From positions 1 through 64,000 of the forward strand of contig JASANE010020035.1 in the NCBI GenBank assembly GCA_030248225.1: 64,000 bases of DNA. Direction: 5' to 3'. This document shows, one piece after another, positions 46,430-54,420 of this stretch. The stretch comes from Trileptium ribeirensis. Taxonomy: Eukaryota; Nematoda; Enoplea; Enoplida; Thoracostomopsidae. Made by a program: the position numbers and the translations under genes. The first letter of the stretch is position 1; the number at the start of each line of letters is the position of its first letter. The notes under the pieces are model-generated. The model saw only the letters and a list, made by a program, of their open reading frames with translations. It searched no databases and was not told the origin of the DNA.

Positions 46430-46578
46430 AATATCATAGAAAATATCAAAACCAAGAGGAAAGTTCTTAAAAGTATTGTAAGCAAACGTATTTCAAGTTC
46501 TAAAAAGAAAAAGTTACTTAAACCTACTGTGGTCAAGCATTTGATTAATTATTTTATTAAACATGGCACGTAAGATGG
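46430..46578 (+). CDS. Lys-rich short reading frame, copy 2
   Basis: Encodes KRKVLKSIVSKRISSSKKKK, then LLKPTVVKHLINYFIKHGT, and overlaps the start of the next gene by about 14 bases. No ATG precedes it in frame. It is conserved at the amino-acid level with 20013-20145. It might be a small DNA-binding core protein or an exon with an unseen start. Confidence 0.35.
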
Positions 46579-46981
46579 CAGTGGTACCAGTTAGTTGGTT
46601 GGATATAATTAAGAGTGGACGATTACAAGATAAAGAACCAACAAGAAATAAAGTGACTGTTCATGAAACTGAAGAAAAGCTAGATTTATCCCTCATGTTT
46701 CCTAAAAATTTACAATCTAAAGCTAAATTAATGTTAAACAATACTAAAGATTTAAAGCTAAATGATAATAACAACGTAATTTATCGGATAAGACTGCGGG
46801 TTCCAATATTTTTAATTTAGTAAAGTATTTTGTCTCAGATGTCAACTTTTCACCCCCACGACCTTTAGATTCAGATAAATTTGAATCACTTCTTCGAGGA
46901 GTACCTTTGTCAGCTTTTGGAAGAGGCAGGAAAGGTAAAGTAGCTGAGCAGAAAACTAAATGGAGAACCTTGTGGGGGTAA
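46563..46981 (+). pseudogene. Conserved Polinton protein of unknown function, copy 2 (frameshifted)
   Basis: ATG at 46563 gives MARKMAVVPVSWLDIIKSGR; a one-base change near 46790 moves the remainder, which ends FGRGRKGK...KWRTLWG at TAA 46979-46981, into another frame. The intact form would be about 138 residues. The C-terminal basic motif could bind nucleic acid, but the family is not recognised. It lies directly upstream of NADAR. Confidence 0.6.
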
Positions 46982-47059
46982 ACCAACCAATCGTATTCAT
47001 GTGGGGTATTTACTAATATATATAACGGTTCACATACATGGATATCATGATTACAGAAA

Positions 47060-47569
47060 ATGGATCACACAAAGTATTGCGTTAGCACTGACGGGAAACC
47101 ACTTGTTTTGTTCCGATCTGGATGGAGTTTATTTAGTAATTTTAATATTGCTAAAATAACTATTAATGGAGTAACCTACAACTGCGTTGAACAATGGTAT
47201 CAAAGCGAAAAGGCTCGTTACCTCAACGAGGAAATCACATATCATCATATTATGAACTGTTATAAACCATCAATACACAAGCGACTTGGACAACAGGTTG
47301 TAAATTTCGATATTGCGGAATGGATAGCAAACGATCGCACTGTAAACGTTATGAAAGTGGGGATGAAAGCGAAATTTCATCAACTACCTCACGTACGAGC
47401 TGCAGTAATGCTAACCGAAAATGCGATAATAGCAGAAGCGTCGGAATGGGATTTCTACTGGGGAATCGGAAAAAGCGTGTTCGATGTAAAAAGTCGAGAC
47501 ATAAGCGAATGGAAGGGACTAAACAAGTTGGGCAGGTTATGGATGGAAATTCGAGACGAAAACAAATGA
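47060..47569 (+). CDS. NADAR-domain protein (YbiA/DUF1768 family), intact, Polinton copy 2
   Basis: 169 residues from ATG at 47060 to TGA at 47567-47569. NADAR proteins process ADP-ribose-linked molecules. YbiA cleaves N-glycosidic bonds, and bacterial NADARs encoded beside DNA guanine ADP-ribosyltransferases remove that mark. Visible hallmarks: SLFSNFNIAKITINGVTYNC (residues about 19-38; 'FSNF....I.G..Y'), VEQWYQSEKARY (catalytic Glu block), KRLGQQV, MKVGMKAKFHQLPHVRAAV, AEASEWDFYWGIGKS (the 'D..WG.G' motif near residue 135) and LNKLGRLWMEIRDE at the end. All conserved positions I know are present, so the enzyme may be active. It sits between the unknown protein and the TBP-like gene; its stop overlaps the next start (ATGA). 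A role in resisting host ADP-ribosylation of viral DNA is inference. Confidence 0.92.
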   Translation: MDHTKYCVSTDGKPLVLFRSGWSLFSNFNIAKITINGVTYNCVEQWYQSEKARYLNEEITYHHIMNCYKPSIHKRLGQQVVNFDIAEWIANDRTVNVMKVGMKAKFHQLPHVRAAVMLTENAIIAEASEWDFYWGIGKSVFDVKSRDISEWKGLNKLGRLWMEIRDENK

Positions 47570-48090
47570 TAACAAATATGAAAATAACATCAGGCATTGG
47601 ATGCAACGTTGATTTGTTATATTTATGTTGTGTACTTGATAATTTTGACTTTGATATTTTACGATGTAATGGTGGTATATGGAAATTCAATCCGAGGGGA
47701 ACGATTTTACCGTTTTCCAATGGAAAGCTAGCAGTAGTGGGAGTGAGGTGAGAGGATAAAGCAAAATTAATTTTATATATAGTTTACGAAAAATTAAACG
47801 ATTTGGGATATTCATGCATTCAAAAATTTCATGTACAATTTAAAAATGTTGTTGGAATGTTGAAATGTGGATTTAACTTAAATTTACCTTTCGTATATGA
47901 AAGTCTGAGATCCAAATACACTGTAATGTATGAAACCGAGCTGCATAATAGTATGAAACTTAAGATTGAGAAGGGTGTGGGTTTGATTTATGGGAGCGGG
48001 AATGTAGTTATAACTGGTTGTAAGTGTATAAATGATTTCTGTCTTGTAATACTGTATATAATATCCTTAAAAGACTTTAATGAAATGTAA
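47566..48090 (+). pseudogene. TATA-binding-protein-like transcription factor, Polinton copy 2 (one in-frame TGA)
   Basis: A 174-codon frame from ATG at 47566, interrupted only by TGA at 47749-47751 (copy 1 has Ser there). It has two direct TBP-type repeats. Repeat 1: SGIGCNVDLLYLCC (compare 'VNLGCKLDLKTIAL'), then PRGTILPFSNGKLAVVGV (compare 'PRTTALIFSSGKMVCTGA'), YEKLNDLGY. Repeat 2: FHVQFKNVVGMLKCGFNLNL (compare 'FKIQNIVGSCDVKFPIRL'), YETELHNSMKLKI (compare 'YEPELFPGLIYRM'), GLIYGSGNVVITGCK (compare 'LLIFVSGKIVITGAK'). Length equals the conserved core of cellular TBP, with no N-terminal extension. The DNA-intercalating phenylalanines appear only partly conserved. It would recruit transcription machinery to viral promoters. 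It lies between NADAR (4-base overlap) and the penton-like gene (9 bases). Confidence 0.85.
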
Positions 48091-48099
48091 TCAACAATC

Positions 48100-48720
48100 A
48101 TGGAAGTTGTAGTTGTTTCCAATCTGAGCGAACCGGTTGTTGAGTTTCCGACAGCATTTTGCGCTACAAAAGTTAAAGTACTAGATGTTCAACTTCCCAC
48201 CAAATACAAAAATATTGAGGGTGGTATTGTTGAATATTTCACAAATAAATCTTGGAAACGATTTACTGTTCATAAAGGCTACTACAATATCAACAATTTG
48301 TTATCTTACCTAAACACATTCAGTCAAGACATTGAGTTTACAGTTGACCCCATCTGTGATCGTGTCAGTGTATATATCTTAGGTAAGGCAGAAATTAAGA
48401 TATTTCCGGAAATACAACAATTATTTGTGTTTAACGCTTTACACTTGAAAAACGGTAAACATGTTGGCAACAAATATGTTGACATCATGCGCAATAAACC
48501 CACGTTTATAATGAGTTCCTTTGTAAAAGAACGATTAGTAAATGGAAGATATAAATCACAACTTCAAGTTATTTCATCTAGTGTGAAAAATACAGTGAAG
48601 CTAGAATTAAACAGCTGTATGTTAAAGGTATTTCGATTTGAAGTGCTTGATTCAGAATTTCAAAGTGTTGAGTTCTTTCCAAATGCAAAGATGATATTAA
48701 GATTATGGTTTAGTTCTTAA
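48100..48720 (+). CDS. Probable penton-like minor capsid protein, intact, Polinton copy 2
   Basis: 206 residues, ATG at 48100 to TAA at 48718-48720. The sequence is rich in short alternating hydrophobic strands (EVVVVSNLSEPVVEFP, KVKVLDVQLPTKYKNI, HKGYYNINNLLSYLNTF), as expected for a jelly-roll protein. 'LP..Y.N' and the 'G.Y.I..LL...N' element recall the small capsid protein that neighbours the major capsid gene in Polintons. Position immediately before a basic core peptide and the major capsid gene supports a vertex/penton role. The family link is by pattern and position, not by a strong motif. A truncated copy is at 17152-17380. Confidence 0.5.
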   Translation: MEVVVVSNLSEPVVEFPTAFCATKVKVLDVQLPTKYKNIEGGIVEYFTNKSWKRFTVHKGYYNINNLLSYLNTFSQDIEFTVDPICDRVSVYILGKAEIKIFPEIQQLFVFNALHLKNGKHVGNKYVDIMRNKPTFIMSSFVKERLVNGRYKSQLQVISSSVKNTVKLELNSCMLKVFRFEVLDSEFQSVEFFPNAKMILRLWFSS

Positions 48721-48725
48721 AAAGG
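48716..48725 (+). promoter_or_regulatory. TATA-like CTTAAAAAGG motif upstream of the core peptide
   Basis: CTTAAAAAGG lies 33 bases before the ATG of the basic peptide and overlaps the previous stop codon. The same word recurs at 24090-24099 (-), 24838-24847 (-) and 30220-30229 (+), with close forms at 46256-46264 and 50127-50135. It resembles the TATA consensus TATAAAAG. Function is inferred. Confidence 0.4.
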
Positions 48726-48758
48726 ATGAATACATTTTAACAAATATCAGTTTCAAAA

Positions 48759-48893
48759 ATGTTACCTCTATGTTTTAATTCGAGAAAGCTTGTAAAAGCT
48801 ATTCCAATTGTTAAAAAGAAAAGTCTTAAAAAGCATCGTAAACCAGCAAAGAAAAAGAAAAATGTCAAGCGTATGCGGCGTCGAAAAACTTAA
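48759..48893 (+). CDS. Short highly basic peptide, adenovirus pX-like core protein candidate
   Basis: 44 residues, ATG to TAA, with 20 or so Lys/Arg/His: a hydrophobic start (MLPLCFNSRKLVKAIPIVKK), then KHRKPAKKKKNVKRMRRRKT. Small basic core proteins that condense DNA are known from adenoviruses and adintovirus-like elements and lie near the capsid genes. The position (between penton-like and major capsid genes) and composition fit. It is too short for a firm family match. Copy 1 has lost this region. Confidence 0.6.
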   Translation: MLPLCFNSRKLVKAIPIVKKKSLKKHRKPAKKKKNVKRMRRRKT

Positions 48894-48926
48894 TTGGGGG
48901 GTGATAAGTACCCTGCTGAAGAATCA

Positions 48927-50131
48927 ATGATGTCAACACGGTTGGTTGAAGTCGCTTGTGAAACAACGTTACCGAGTAGTGATACTGACGATTCATTTCG
49001 TTTTAAAATTGTGAAAGCGCTTTTAATTTAATCGATTTATCTGAAATATTTGTTTGTATTGAATTTCAAATAATGAATGGCGATAGTAAAGAGATTAAAG
49101 ATGTAGCCCTTAAAATTGCACCATGCAGTGTGTTTGGGTATGCGCTGTTTTCATCCGTTGAGTTGAAAATAAATGGAGATCCAATAACTTTTAACCAAAA
49201 ACATTACCCCTGGATGACATATATATTATATATGAGTGAGGAACAAGGAAAACAATATTTAGCGGGATGTGTCTATAAACCGGATCAACATATAGGTTTG
49301 ACGATCTTAAAGATAATGTATGTTTCATTTATCGAAATGCACTAGTAATGGCATCACAAAAATGTGAAATGTATTTTCCACTAATTAGCGATGCACATTT
49401 AATTCCTAAATATTTACCACGAAAAACAAGGTTAGAATTTAAATTTACACGTAGCACATCATCTCTAATACTATTGCATGAACCAACTAATAAATTTCAA
49501 ATTCTAATTAATGATTTTAAGCTCTATATACCTAAGGCACGGCTTAACAAAACAAGCCCTCGAAATTCAAGATAGAATTGGAGGAGTTATACTTCCTGCA
49601 ATAAGATATAAAATAAATACACTGTCGGTAAATAAAGGTCTACAAAACGTAGATTGGACAATTTTTGATGGTGTGTTACCTCGAAGAATATATATTTGGG
49701 GAATAACACAGGAAGCGTATACAGGTGCAGCAAAAGTCAAATTTGTTTAAACTAACTTTACGTGATAGCTTACAGTATTTATGAATGATGACAGGTACCC
49801 ATGCAATACCTCTCTACAGTTTAAAGCTGGGAATGATATGAGACTGTTTTATAATACATTATATACGTTAAATTGTAGAACTGAAAACTTAGGTTTGACT
49901 GAAGTTGGGTTTAGATATGGTGCAGGATATCAAATATTTTGTATTGATTTAAGTAAAGATCACAGCAGTGACTGTAACTATATTTCAAACCCTCCATATG
50001 GACAGCTAACACTTTCAATATATTTTGTAGAGGTATTGAAACAAGCAATTGTAATATTTGTAATGGGAGAGTTTACTTCTGAACTACATATTAACTCAAA
50101 CAGGGAAGTGTTTTGGAATAAAATGTCTTAA
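48927..50131 (+). pseudogene. Major capsid protein (double jelly-roll, hexon-like), Polinton copy 2, frameshifted
   Basis: The gene is spread over four open pieces: the start at 48927 (MMSTRLVEVACETTLPSSD), 49020-49345 with IDLSEIFVCIEFQIMNGDSK and SSVELKINGDPI, 49348-49575 with LIPKYLPRKTRLEFKFTRS and FQILINDFKLYIPK, and 49511-50131 with NSREV-type end (GAGYQIFCIDLSKDHSSD, GQLTLSIYFVEVL). This order matches Polinton/adintovirus major capsid proteins: 'DYIDLs.t...v...i', an ING segment, 'P..LP...lefkf.RS', and 'GY.lf.fDLt'. Three or more frameshifts prevent expression. The expected length of about 400 residues is at the short end for the family. Its final stop lies in CTTAAAAGG. Confidence 0.8.
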
Positions 50132-50135
50132 AAGG

Positions 50136-50640
50136 TCTAAAGATACATTTGTACCAAGCATGGATAAAAAAGTTTTATTGCATTATATGCTGTATTACTT
50201 ATAACAATTGTTGGTGAGACGGCAATATTGTTCTTAAGTGTAAAGTGGTTTAGCGCCAAACAGATTGAATTTGTGATCAAATAAAAAATCGTGAAAATCC
50301 AACCATCCGCTGGTAAGCTTTATTCTCCTCAGACAGACACAATGAAATTTTTTAACGTTTTTTGCCGTTAGCAAAGCAGGAAACTCCGCTTGTTTCGATC
50401 GTTTAGTTTCAATAAAAGTTGCTAACCACCTGTCACGCTAAAAACGTCTCGATAAATGACCAAACTCGTATACAGTCAAGCGTTGTCGCACCTATCCCAT
50501 ACTAACACAACATACCCCACTAAGCGAAATGAGCAATATGAACTAGCAGTACATCTGCGAATTTTTAAGACATCCCAAAACCAATCCGCGTTAATCATAC
50601 ACCCCCGACCCTTTCACAACCCTATACGCGAGCTACTAAC
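50136..50640. other. Non-coding junction between Polinton copy 2 and the TEX2-like exon
   Basis: No terminal repeat, gene or RNA is recognised here. If the Polinton end lies here, it has been deleted or diverged past recognition. It also holds the donor-side intron sequence of the TEX2-like gene on the - strand. Confidence 0.4.
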
Positions 50641-50836
50641 CGCTTAGCTTGTACATTGTCTGCGATACAAAGCCCGTCTCTTGACGATGCTCGTTCCATG
50701 CCGTGTGCCGCATGAGATTTTGCCGCGGACGCGATAGGCGGACAGTGTCTTTGTCGAGCCGAACCAGCACCGAGCTCGTATGGCCTACGCTGTACGTATG
50801 TGGATCGTATGGACCGTCCAGTTGATTCAACCAGCC
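50641..50836 (-). CDS. TEX2: TEX2-like protein, third identified exon
   Basis: Begins after TTCGGTTTCAG (acceptor) and ends at donor GTTAGT. The product reads GWLNQLDGPYDPHTYSVG, then HTSSVLVRLDKDTVRLSRP, RQNLMRHTAWNEHR, and FVSQTMYKLS. It resembles the TEX2 segment 'GWMNE..YDPETY....T.SVfVRLeGgtLRLSkP..Ni.RRa.yNE...vtyiSQkiYdLsD' as I recall it. TEX2 is an ER-anchored SMP-domain lipid-transfer protein related to yeast Nvj2. The phase at the 5' edge (0) matches the exon at 52069-52250. The PH and SMP parts should follow further left; I did not find them, so the remaining exons lie beyond the Polintons or outside the window. Confidence 0.75.
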
Positions 50837-52068
50837 CTGAAACCGAACCAACACAATATTGTCAATTTATCCGCGTTTTTAGTGATTCCGCAAAATATTA
50901 AAAAAACAGGATATACCTATAATCGTAGCAAAAATATTTATTCACATTTTGGCTGTCATGACCCTTAGTATCCAAACACTCCAAAACATTGTAAATTCTG
51001 GCTATTTTATACACCATTCCTACAATCAATGTTCAAATACGAGAGCTCTTCAGGCGTAACGTGTTTCCTGGTAAAACAGTTTAACTAGTAGCTTGTCTAA
51101 TTATCGTGAATTCTGAGCGTAGAATATGTAATTTACAGAGATGTACACAGGTATACTGAGCATCAAATTACAAAATGAACCACCGAATATCAGCCATGTT
51201 ACTTGAATAGTTAAGAAGATATGTCCGATTATTGTACTGGTAATATGCAAATACATAGAGGATAAATTACTCTGCAAATGAAACCAAAAATATCTATTTA
51301 GCGCGAGCGGTTGCAAAAATATTACCATTAGTGTGGCTTTTGTGTCCCGTGGGCCCACTGCAATCCCTGTTTTGACCAAACCTTGTAGCGTAAATAATAA
51401 CAACAGGAGCACACATTTTCAGCCACATAGATAACGAAATGTCATCAACATGAGCAGAGATATTACTATTTTCGTGCATTTTCGGTCTCATGAACCCATG
51501 TTAGAACTCATTTTGACCCCCCCAAATCATACATCATAACAGAACAGTTTGGTAAACCCTTATATAAATCTTTATAGTGTCTTATTTACTCTGAAAATTG
51601 AGACCAATTTTACCGATATATCTACCCTGGTTGTAGAGTCACAGCAAGTAACGTGATTTTTCGAGACTCTCCGGGACCCGATCCGAGCCGCTATTTCAGG
51701 GAGAGATGTTGGAGTCGAGCTTTGTGCTTAACTAAACAGAACAAAAACATTTGATAGTGTCAAATGAGCTAGTGCGCAAATCAATATGCCCAACCCAAGT
51801 TTACCTATGAACGTCGCCCTAAAAACTAATAACTGACATTGTCAAATTTCACCACAGTCACTGCTAAATTCTCCGCTTAGCTAGTTGTATTCACTACTCT
51901 CGGTATTCAAAAATACATAAAAATAGAGTTGCTACTGCCAGAAGTAAATCATTCACAAAATAATTCACTGTCGTTTATCGATTTCAAAAGCTAAGTCACA
52001 TACATATTCTCCACAGCTACTAGGCGTGGGTCAAAGAAATCAAAACGAAACAAACAAATTAACCCAAC
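50837..52068 (-). other. Intron of the TEX2-like gene
   Basis: Bounded by donor GTTGGG (reverse strand, at 52068) and acceptor TTTCAG (at 50837). It is AT-rich, with nothing else recognised. Confidence 0.6.
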
Positions 52069-52250
52069 CTTATAAACGACATGTTCGAATGTTTCGCCTT
52101 GGCGGGCAATCTCGTCCTGGGTAAGATCAGCGAAAAGCGCTGTCGTTTGTCGATGATACATCGTCGTAGCGCTGAATCCGGCGTACGGATCATTCGTTCG
52201 GCTCGAATCGGTTGGCACCAAAAACCAGAACAACGCTATTGCCACTAGAC
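52069..52250 (-). CDS. TEX2: TEX2-like protein, exon with second membrane segment
   Basis: Starts after ATTTCTAG and ends in TATAAG before donor GTTGGG. It encodes LVAIALFWFLVPTDS (second half of a membrane hairpin) and a polar region with SSRTNDPYAGFSATTMYHRQ and ETFEHVVYK. A glycine codon split with the exon at 60915 restores one frame, and the 3' edge is in phase 0 with 50836. The phases at both junctions agree, which is strong support for one gene. Confidence 0.75.
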
Positions 52251-52941
52251 CTAGAAATACAAAATAATAAGACATCGAGTAGCAAGCAAATAGTGATGTA
52301 AGAATGATTGGGTTTATGCTTATATAAATACAATGTTTATAATCAATGAATTTACTATCAAAATTACAGAACCATCAATTATTATGCAAAATGTTAACTA
52401 GTAAATATATATGTAATCAGAATGAAGAATACCCCCGCTTGTATATGTCACAGTGGTGACGCTTGTACACCAATATATTGCTGAAATCCATTTGCGAAAT
52501 TAGTGACTTGAATGTCTTTACAATAATTGCGCGGTTAATTAACGTGTGTCCATAAACCAAGGTTTCCAGGCATTTCCAGACATATTATATTTATTACCCG
52601 CAGAGGAGAAGTATGGTCTCTGGCATCAGGTGTCGATGGCTGCTGCCCCTCCTAAGAGTCATTTTGTAGATGTAAATATTGATGCAAGATCAACCTTCTT
52701 AGGGTTCATAGGGTCCAACCTCCTTAAGGTGCAAGGTCCAACCTCCTGGTTCAAGGTTGGTGTGTATTCAGACGTTGTTTATATGTCACTAGTCTACTCC
52801 TGCGCGGTTATACACTCGTCGGGTATAGTATTTGTTTACATGTTTCATCATGTCAATATCTGCCGCATATACAGGCGCCCAAACGGTATTGCTTGCGTAC
52901 TTCAAAATTGATCTAACATGCAACGTAGGGACGTATTTAAA

Positions 52942-54017
52942 TTATATCGTTACATAAGAAGCAACGAAACACATTAACTTGGTTCCTAAACTATGGCTCA
53001 TCCATACGCCTAAATCTTTACAACACTCTTCGATTGGCACTGTGCCACTTTGAAATCTATATGCGAAACGTCGAAAAATGTCGAACCTAGTTGAGGGACC
53101 TGACATTTCGGATATTGACAGTTGCCATTTAAGGGCGAATTTCCCAATAAATGAAAGTACATCCACTGACCAGATCAGAGAAACAACATTGGTTCCAGTG
53201 CACTTCCTTACGGCACATCTGGCACAATAGCTTTTCGCCTGAATAACAGTTATTTATTTTATTCCTAAACTCTCGGTGTGCTAAGAAGTTCTTCAAACCA
53301 AGCTATGCTTAAACCAAAAATTCTAAGGCGTTAAAGCTAGTGAATCAAATTCTAGGGCGAAACAGTGTCGAAAGCTTTAGCAAAGCCACTATAGATGACA
53401 TCAGCAGATAGGCCTTCGTTATGACTATATGACCATTCATGGATACATTCTAGCAATTGTGTGTCAGTGCACCGTTTAGAAGTAAAACCTCATTGATGTG
53501 GAGAGAGAAGATTTGATTTGTGGGCGAAATTTAGGGCGAAACAGTATCAAAAGCTTTAGCAAAGTCACTATAGATGACATCAGCAGATAGGCCTTCGTTA
53601 TGACTATATGACCATTCATGGACACATTCTAACAATTGTGTGGCAGTGCACCGTTTAGAAGTAAAACCTCGTTGATGTGGAGAGAGAAGATTTGATTTGT
53701 GGGCGAAATTTAGGGCGAAACAGATCAAAAGCTTTAGCAAAGTCACTATAGATGACATCAGCAGATAGGCCTTCGTTATGACTATATGACCATTCATGGA
53801 CACATTCTAACAATTGTGTGGCAGTGCACCGTTTAGAAGTAAAACCTCGTTGATGTGGGGAGAGAAGATTTGATTTGTGGGCGAAATTTAACAAATTTTT
53901 GTTCACAATGTGTTCTATGACCTTACAACAGTTTGAAACTAGGGAAACTGGGCGGAAATTTAAAGGTTCACTAGTTTCCCGTTTTTGTAGAATGCGAATA
54001 CAACGGGACAACGCCAC
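52942..54017 (-). pseudogene. Non-LTR retrotransposon reverse-transcriptase fragment with an internal triplication
   Basis: In the - direction the frame opens with NFRPVSLVSNCCKVIEHIVN, LSPHQRGFTSKRCTATQLLE and VIYSDFAKAFD (RT palm motif with the first catalytic Asp), typical of Jockey/CR1/RTE-type LINEs. A C-terminal piece near 53000-53160 has EECCKDLGVWMSHSL, the RT 'KDLGV..s..L' thumb element. The YADD-type second catalytic motif is missing. A block of about 178 bases is repeated three times (see next entry). The fragment is dead. Confidence 0.8.
53355..53890. repeat. 178-bp triplication within the reverse-transcriptase fragment
   Basis: Three adjacent units begin AGGGCGAAACAG and run through AGCTTTAGCAAAG, ATAGATGACATCAGCAGATA, TATGACCATTCATGGA and ATTTGATTTGTGGGCGAAAT. 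Each covers the RT segment with the DFAKAFD motif. The first unit is more diverged than the other two. Confidence 0.9.
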
Positions 54018-54420
54018 ATTACCGGTAACCTAACACTTACAAAAAGACTGTATGAAGATAAGTCACAGCCGTAGCAATTGATTCAAATGCTATGTGCTAA
54101 CCAACTTTGTGGCGCTGATCACGAAAATGAAGTTATATTGCCTGAAGGGTAACTATTATTCGAGTTATAAACAGCTTGGTTATTCTGTGTTACTTGTGTG
54201 TATATTTCATAACAACCCAAAACAAGAGATTGCAATTCGCATTCTCGTCACGCGATATCTCGCAAGTTCGAACCCTCATGTGTGAATATTTAAAACATAC
54301 AGTATTTTTATTGTAAAATTTTTTATTTCAAATATATAATGCTTATTTATTTTAATTTGAAAAGTTCCAAAACCTCCTATTTCCTATCGAACTACCGAAA
54401 TCATAACTCTAACTCATCTT

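Larger units (their letters stand above)
37614..50135 (+). mobile_element. Polinton/Maverick (adintovirus-like) element, copy 2
   Basis: It starts at the terminal block AGTAGATAGAAAATACGGG and runs through PolB, integrase, ATPase, the NADAR/TBP cassette and capsid genes. No second terminal repeat was found after the major capsid gene; a TEX2-like exon begins at 50836 (- strand), so the right end is truncated. Genes are packed with gaps of a few to about 80 bases in the late cluster, as in DNA viruses. Copies 1 and 2 are divergently oriented and about 90% or more alike where compared by eye, yet carry different lesions. No adenain-like protease was identified. Confidence 0.85.
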
